In this document: one piece after another, positions 62,341 to 64,000 of the stretch
Position numbering within the stretch: the stretch's first letter is position 1
Layout: each line of letters begins with the position of its first letter
Source: Bacillus_BE sp042263505
GTDB taxonomy: Bacteria > Bacillota > Bacilli > Bacillales > Cytobacillaceae
Assembly: GCF_042263505.1 (NCBI RefSeq)
Contig: NZ_JBHKFI010000003.1
Span: 248,001 to 312,000, forward strand
DNA length: 64,000 nt
Direction: 5' to 3'
Position numbers and translations under genes: made by a program
Notes under the pieces: model-generated
Databases searched by the model: none
Seen by the model: the letters and a program-made list of their open reading frames with translations, nothing else
What the model was told of the DNA's origin: nothing

Positions 62341-63114
62341 ATGAAAAAAGTTACTTTAAATAAACCAAATCTCTCTGATTTACGGGAATTATCAATTGGG
62401 AAAAGAATCCGATATATTCGTGAACATCTTCAAAAGGAATGTGGAAATGCATTCAGTGGGAAGAGTGTAGCAAATCGTATTCAGCTATTCTCTCAATCCA
62501 CGTTAACCACCATTGAAAGAGATAAATCAAAGGATGTTCCATCAAAGGTCTTATATGCTATATCAAAAGACTTTGGAGCTGATTTATATATGTTTTTTGA
62601 CGATTATTATCAACAAAATACTTATGAATCAGTTGATTTAATCCCTCCTCTTTACAACTCAGATCCAAACGATGAGCCTAATGCTGGAACAGACCATACT
62701 GAAAATCAACAGGTTTCTGGCGCTAACCCGCTTCTTGAAAATGAATACACCATAAAAACAATGGTTAGTAAGGTTGCTTCAAATCACGATGAACAGTTGA
62801 CCTTTATTTTTAAAAGTCGGGTAAAGTATTCTGAGCAGCACTTATTTTACTTGCTTTCACAAATCATTAGTCAAATAAATACGTTAGATGTATCAATTGA
62901 ACCTGGTTTAATAGAAAGCAATTTAGAATCTATAAAATTAGCTCAGGATTATATTAAGTACGGCAAAACATCATTGCATGCCTTTCCATGGCACTCTAAC
63001 AAAGACAAATCAGTCATGGATAATCAATCCCATGAAAAAGCAGTTCAATACACTGAACAATTATTAGAAGAGCTTAAAGATCAACATTTAAGGGGAGAGA
63101 ATCAAAATGAGTAA
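62341..63114 (+). CDS. HTH regulator upstream of the recombinase
   Basis: 257 residues. The N-terminal part has an XRE-like helix-turn-helix (LSIGKRIRYIREHLQKECGN, VANRIQLFSQSTLTTIERDK, VPSKVLYAISKDFGADLYMF, about 15-85); the rest is a variable linker and a helical C-terminal domain. It overlaps the recombinase gene by 8 bp, so both are translated together and it probably controls excision or integration. The 127-bp gap to the divergent small gene contains promoter-like AT-rich sequence. Confidence 0.75.
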   Translation: MKKVTLNKPNLSDLRELSIGKRIRYIREHLQKECGNAFSGKSVANRIQLFSQSTLTTIERDKSKDVPSKVLYAISKDFGADLYMFFDDYYQQNTYESVDLIPPLYNSDPNDEPNAGTDHTENQQVSGANPLLENEYTIKTMVSKVASNHDEQLTFIFKSRVKYSEQHLFYLLSQIISQINTLDVSIEPGLIESNLESIKLAQDYIKYGKTSLHAFPWHSNKDKSVMDNQSHEKAVQYTEQLLEELKDQHLRGENQNE

Positions 63115-64000
63115 TCAAACAAAAGCAGCACTTTATGCCCGTGTTAGTACAGAAGAACAAGTAACAGAGGGTTTCAGCATACAAGCCCAAATCGAAGATA
63201 TCGAATCATATGCAAAAAGGAACAACATGGAGATTGTCGGTAGATATATTGATGAAGGTGTTAGTGGGAAAAGTATTTCTGGCCGTCCGGAAATGAAACG
63301 GTTACTAAAGGATATCGAAGGTAAAAATTTTAGTACGGTTATTGTTTATAAAATTGATCGTATATCTCGTAAATCAAAGGATGCTATGGAGATTGCCGAA
63401 CGTTGTGAACAAGCCAATGTAAGTTTAATCAGCCTTAATGAAAACTTTGATATCGCAACTCCAATGGGAAAAATGATTTTCCAAATTATGAGTAACTTCT
63501 CGGAATATGAACGTAATTCCATTGTCGATCGTGCAAAAATGGGAATGCTTCAACGTGCTAAGCAAGGATTATATAATGGTGGACGAGTATTCGGCTATGA
63601 AAGTGTAAATAAAGAGTTGATTATGAACGAAGAAGAAGCACATGTCATTCGCTTAATTTTTGATTATGCAGAACAAGATTTAGGCTATAAAGCTATAGTC
63701 AGTCGTCTAAATACAATGGGTTATAAAACAAAACGTGGTGCTGACTTTTCTATTAACACGATTAAAACAATATTAGACAACCCGATCTATATCGGTAAAA
63801 TACGCTTCAATTTGTACCAAAATTGGGCAGAAAAACATCGAATGGGGAAAAATGAAGACTTCATTCTTGTTGAAGGAAAACATGAACCCATTATTACACA
63901 AGATCAATGGAATCATGTTCAACAAATAAGAAAAAAACGCTCCATCAGACCAGCTCAGTCGAATGCTCCGTACATATTAAATGGGCTTACAAGATGCCCT
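63107..64000 (+). CDS. Large serine recombinase, CcrB-like (partial)
   Basis: 298 codons visible. The resolvase-type catalytic domain begins AALYARVSTEEQVTEGFSIQ with the nucleophile Ser at residue 14 and continues VIVYKIDRISRKSKDAMEIA and FSEYERNSIV. Then the recombinase domain: GYKAIVSRLNTMGYKTKRGA, LDNPIYIGKIRFNLYQNW, VEGKHEPIITQDQWNHVQQI. This run closely resembles staphylococcal CcrB as I remember it (NPFYIGKIQF..., EGKHAPII...). The zinc-ribbon part (NGLTRCP...) is cut by the window end. AGGGGAG precedes the ATG. Ccr enzymes integrate and excise SCC at the rlmH 3' end. Confidence 0.88.
   Translation, partial: MSNQTKAALYARVSTEEQVTEGFSIQAQIEDIESYAKRNNMEIVGRYIDEGVSGKSISGRPEMKRLLKDIEGKNFSTVIVYKIDRISRKSKDAMEIAERCEQANVSLISLNENFDIATPMGKMIFQIMSNFSEYERNSIVDRAKMGMLQRAKQGLYNGGRVFGYESVNKELIMNEEEAHVIRLIFDYAEQDLGYKAIVSRLNTMGYKTKRGADFSINTIKTILDNPIYIGKIRFNLYQNWAEKHRMGKNEDFILVEGKHEPIITQDQWNHVQQIRKKRSIRPAQSNAPYILNGLTRCP

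Noticed and set aside
1..64000. rRNA, tRNA genes, CRISPR arrays and riboswitches
   Set aside because: None was recognised while reading the intergenic regions; a covariance-model scan would be needed to exclude small RNAs.

Overview
The window is an AT-rich, low-GC Gram-positive chromosome segment that most resembles Bacillaceae (Bacillus or a near relative). Reasons: strong AGGAGG-type ribosome binding sites with frequent TTG and GTG starts, lipoprotein and amino-acid transporter sequences of Bacillus type, an EAL-HDOD protein like YuxH, CdaR/glycerate kinase/GntP genes, a PhoP-box-like site before phnD, and an rlmH gene. No rRNA, tRNA or CRISPR array was seen.

Layout. 1-6.3 kb: a leftward chemotaxis operon (cheA, cheW, MCP, cheR, cheB) interrupted by two copies of a structured intergenic repeat. 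7-8.3 kb: an EAL-HDOD gene. 8.9-43 kb: a run of small, functionally coherent modules: HAD phosphatase + DeoR regulator; nanE alone; CdaR + glycerate kinase + GntP permease; XRE regulator + ABC exporter; phnDCEE + nucleotidase + secreted protein; K+ channel/DUF350/ATP-grasp group + Fic protein; lipoproteins + broken IS4-type element + TetR + amino-acid ABC transporter + OsmC. 43-57 kb: three consecutive leftward defence-type operons (DUF262/AAA/unknown; small protein/SMC-like ATPase/PD-(D/E)XK nuclease; type I restriction hsdR-S-M). 57-64 kb: plasmid- or phage-like genes, radC-like, rlmH, SpoVG-like, a replication-protein-like gene, an HTH regulator and a large serine recombinase resembling CcrB of staphylococcal SCC elements, cut by the window end.

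Main observation. The module borders between 8.9 and 43 kb carry eight copies of a ~50-bp imperfect palindrome, all in one orientation. Read on the minus strand, seven of the eight spell the last codons of a Bacillus-type rlmH gene (Gly-Glu-Pro-Tyr-His-Lys-stop, with one Lys-for-Glu and one Thr-for-Pro copy); the differences between copies fall mostly at third codon positions. The 3' end of rlmH is the integration site of SCC elements in staphylococci. With the CcrB-like recombinase nearby, the simplest reading is an SCC-type cassette array: single genes and small operons for metabolism, transport and phosphate scavenging stacked between attachment sites, headed by a large cassette (from 43.0 kb to beyond the right edge) that carries defence genes, its own divergent rlmH copy, a replication-like gene and the recombinase. 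The local rlmH ends Asn-Glu-Pro-Tyr-His-Lys and lies out of its usual Bacillus context, so it may be cassette-borne, with the chromosomal rlmH beyond 64 kb. This is inference from sequence reading alone; a genome-wide search for the repeat and for a second rlmH would decide it.
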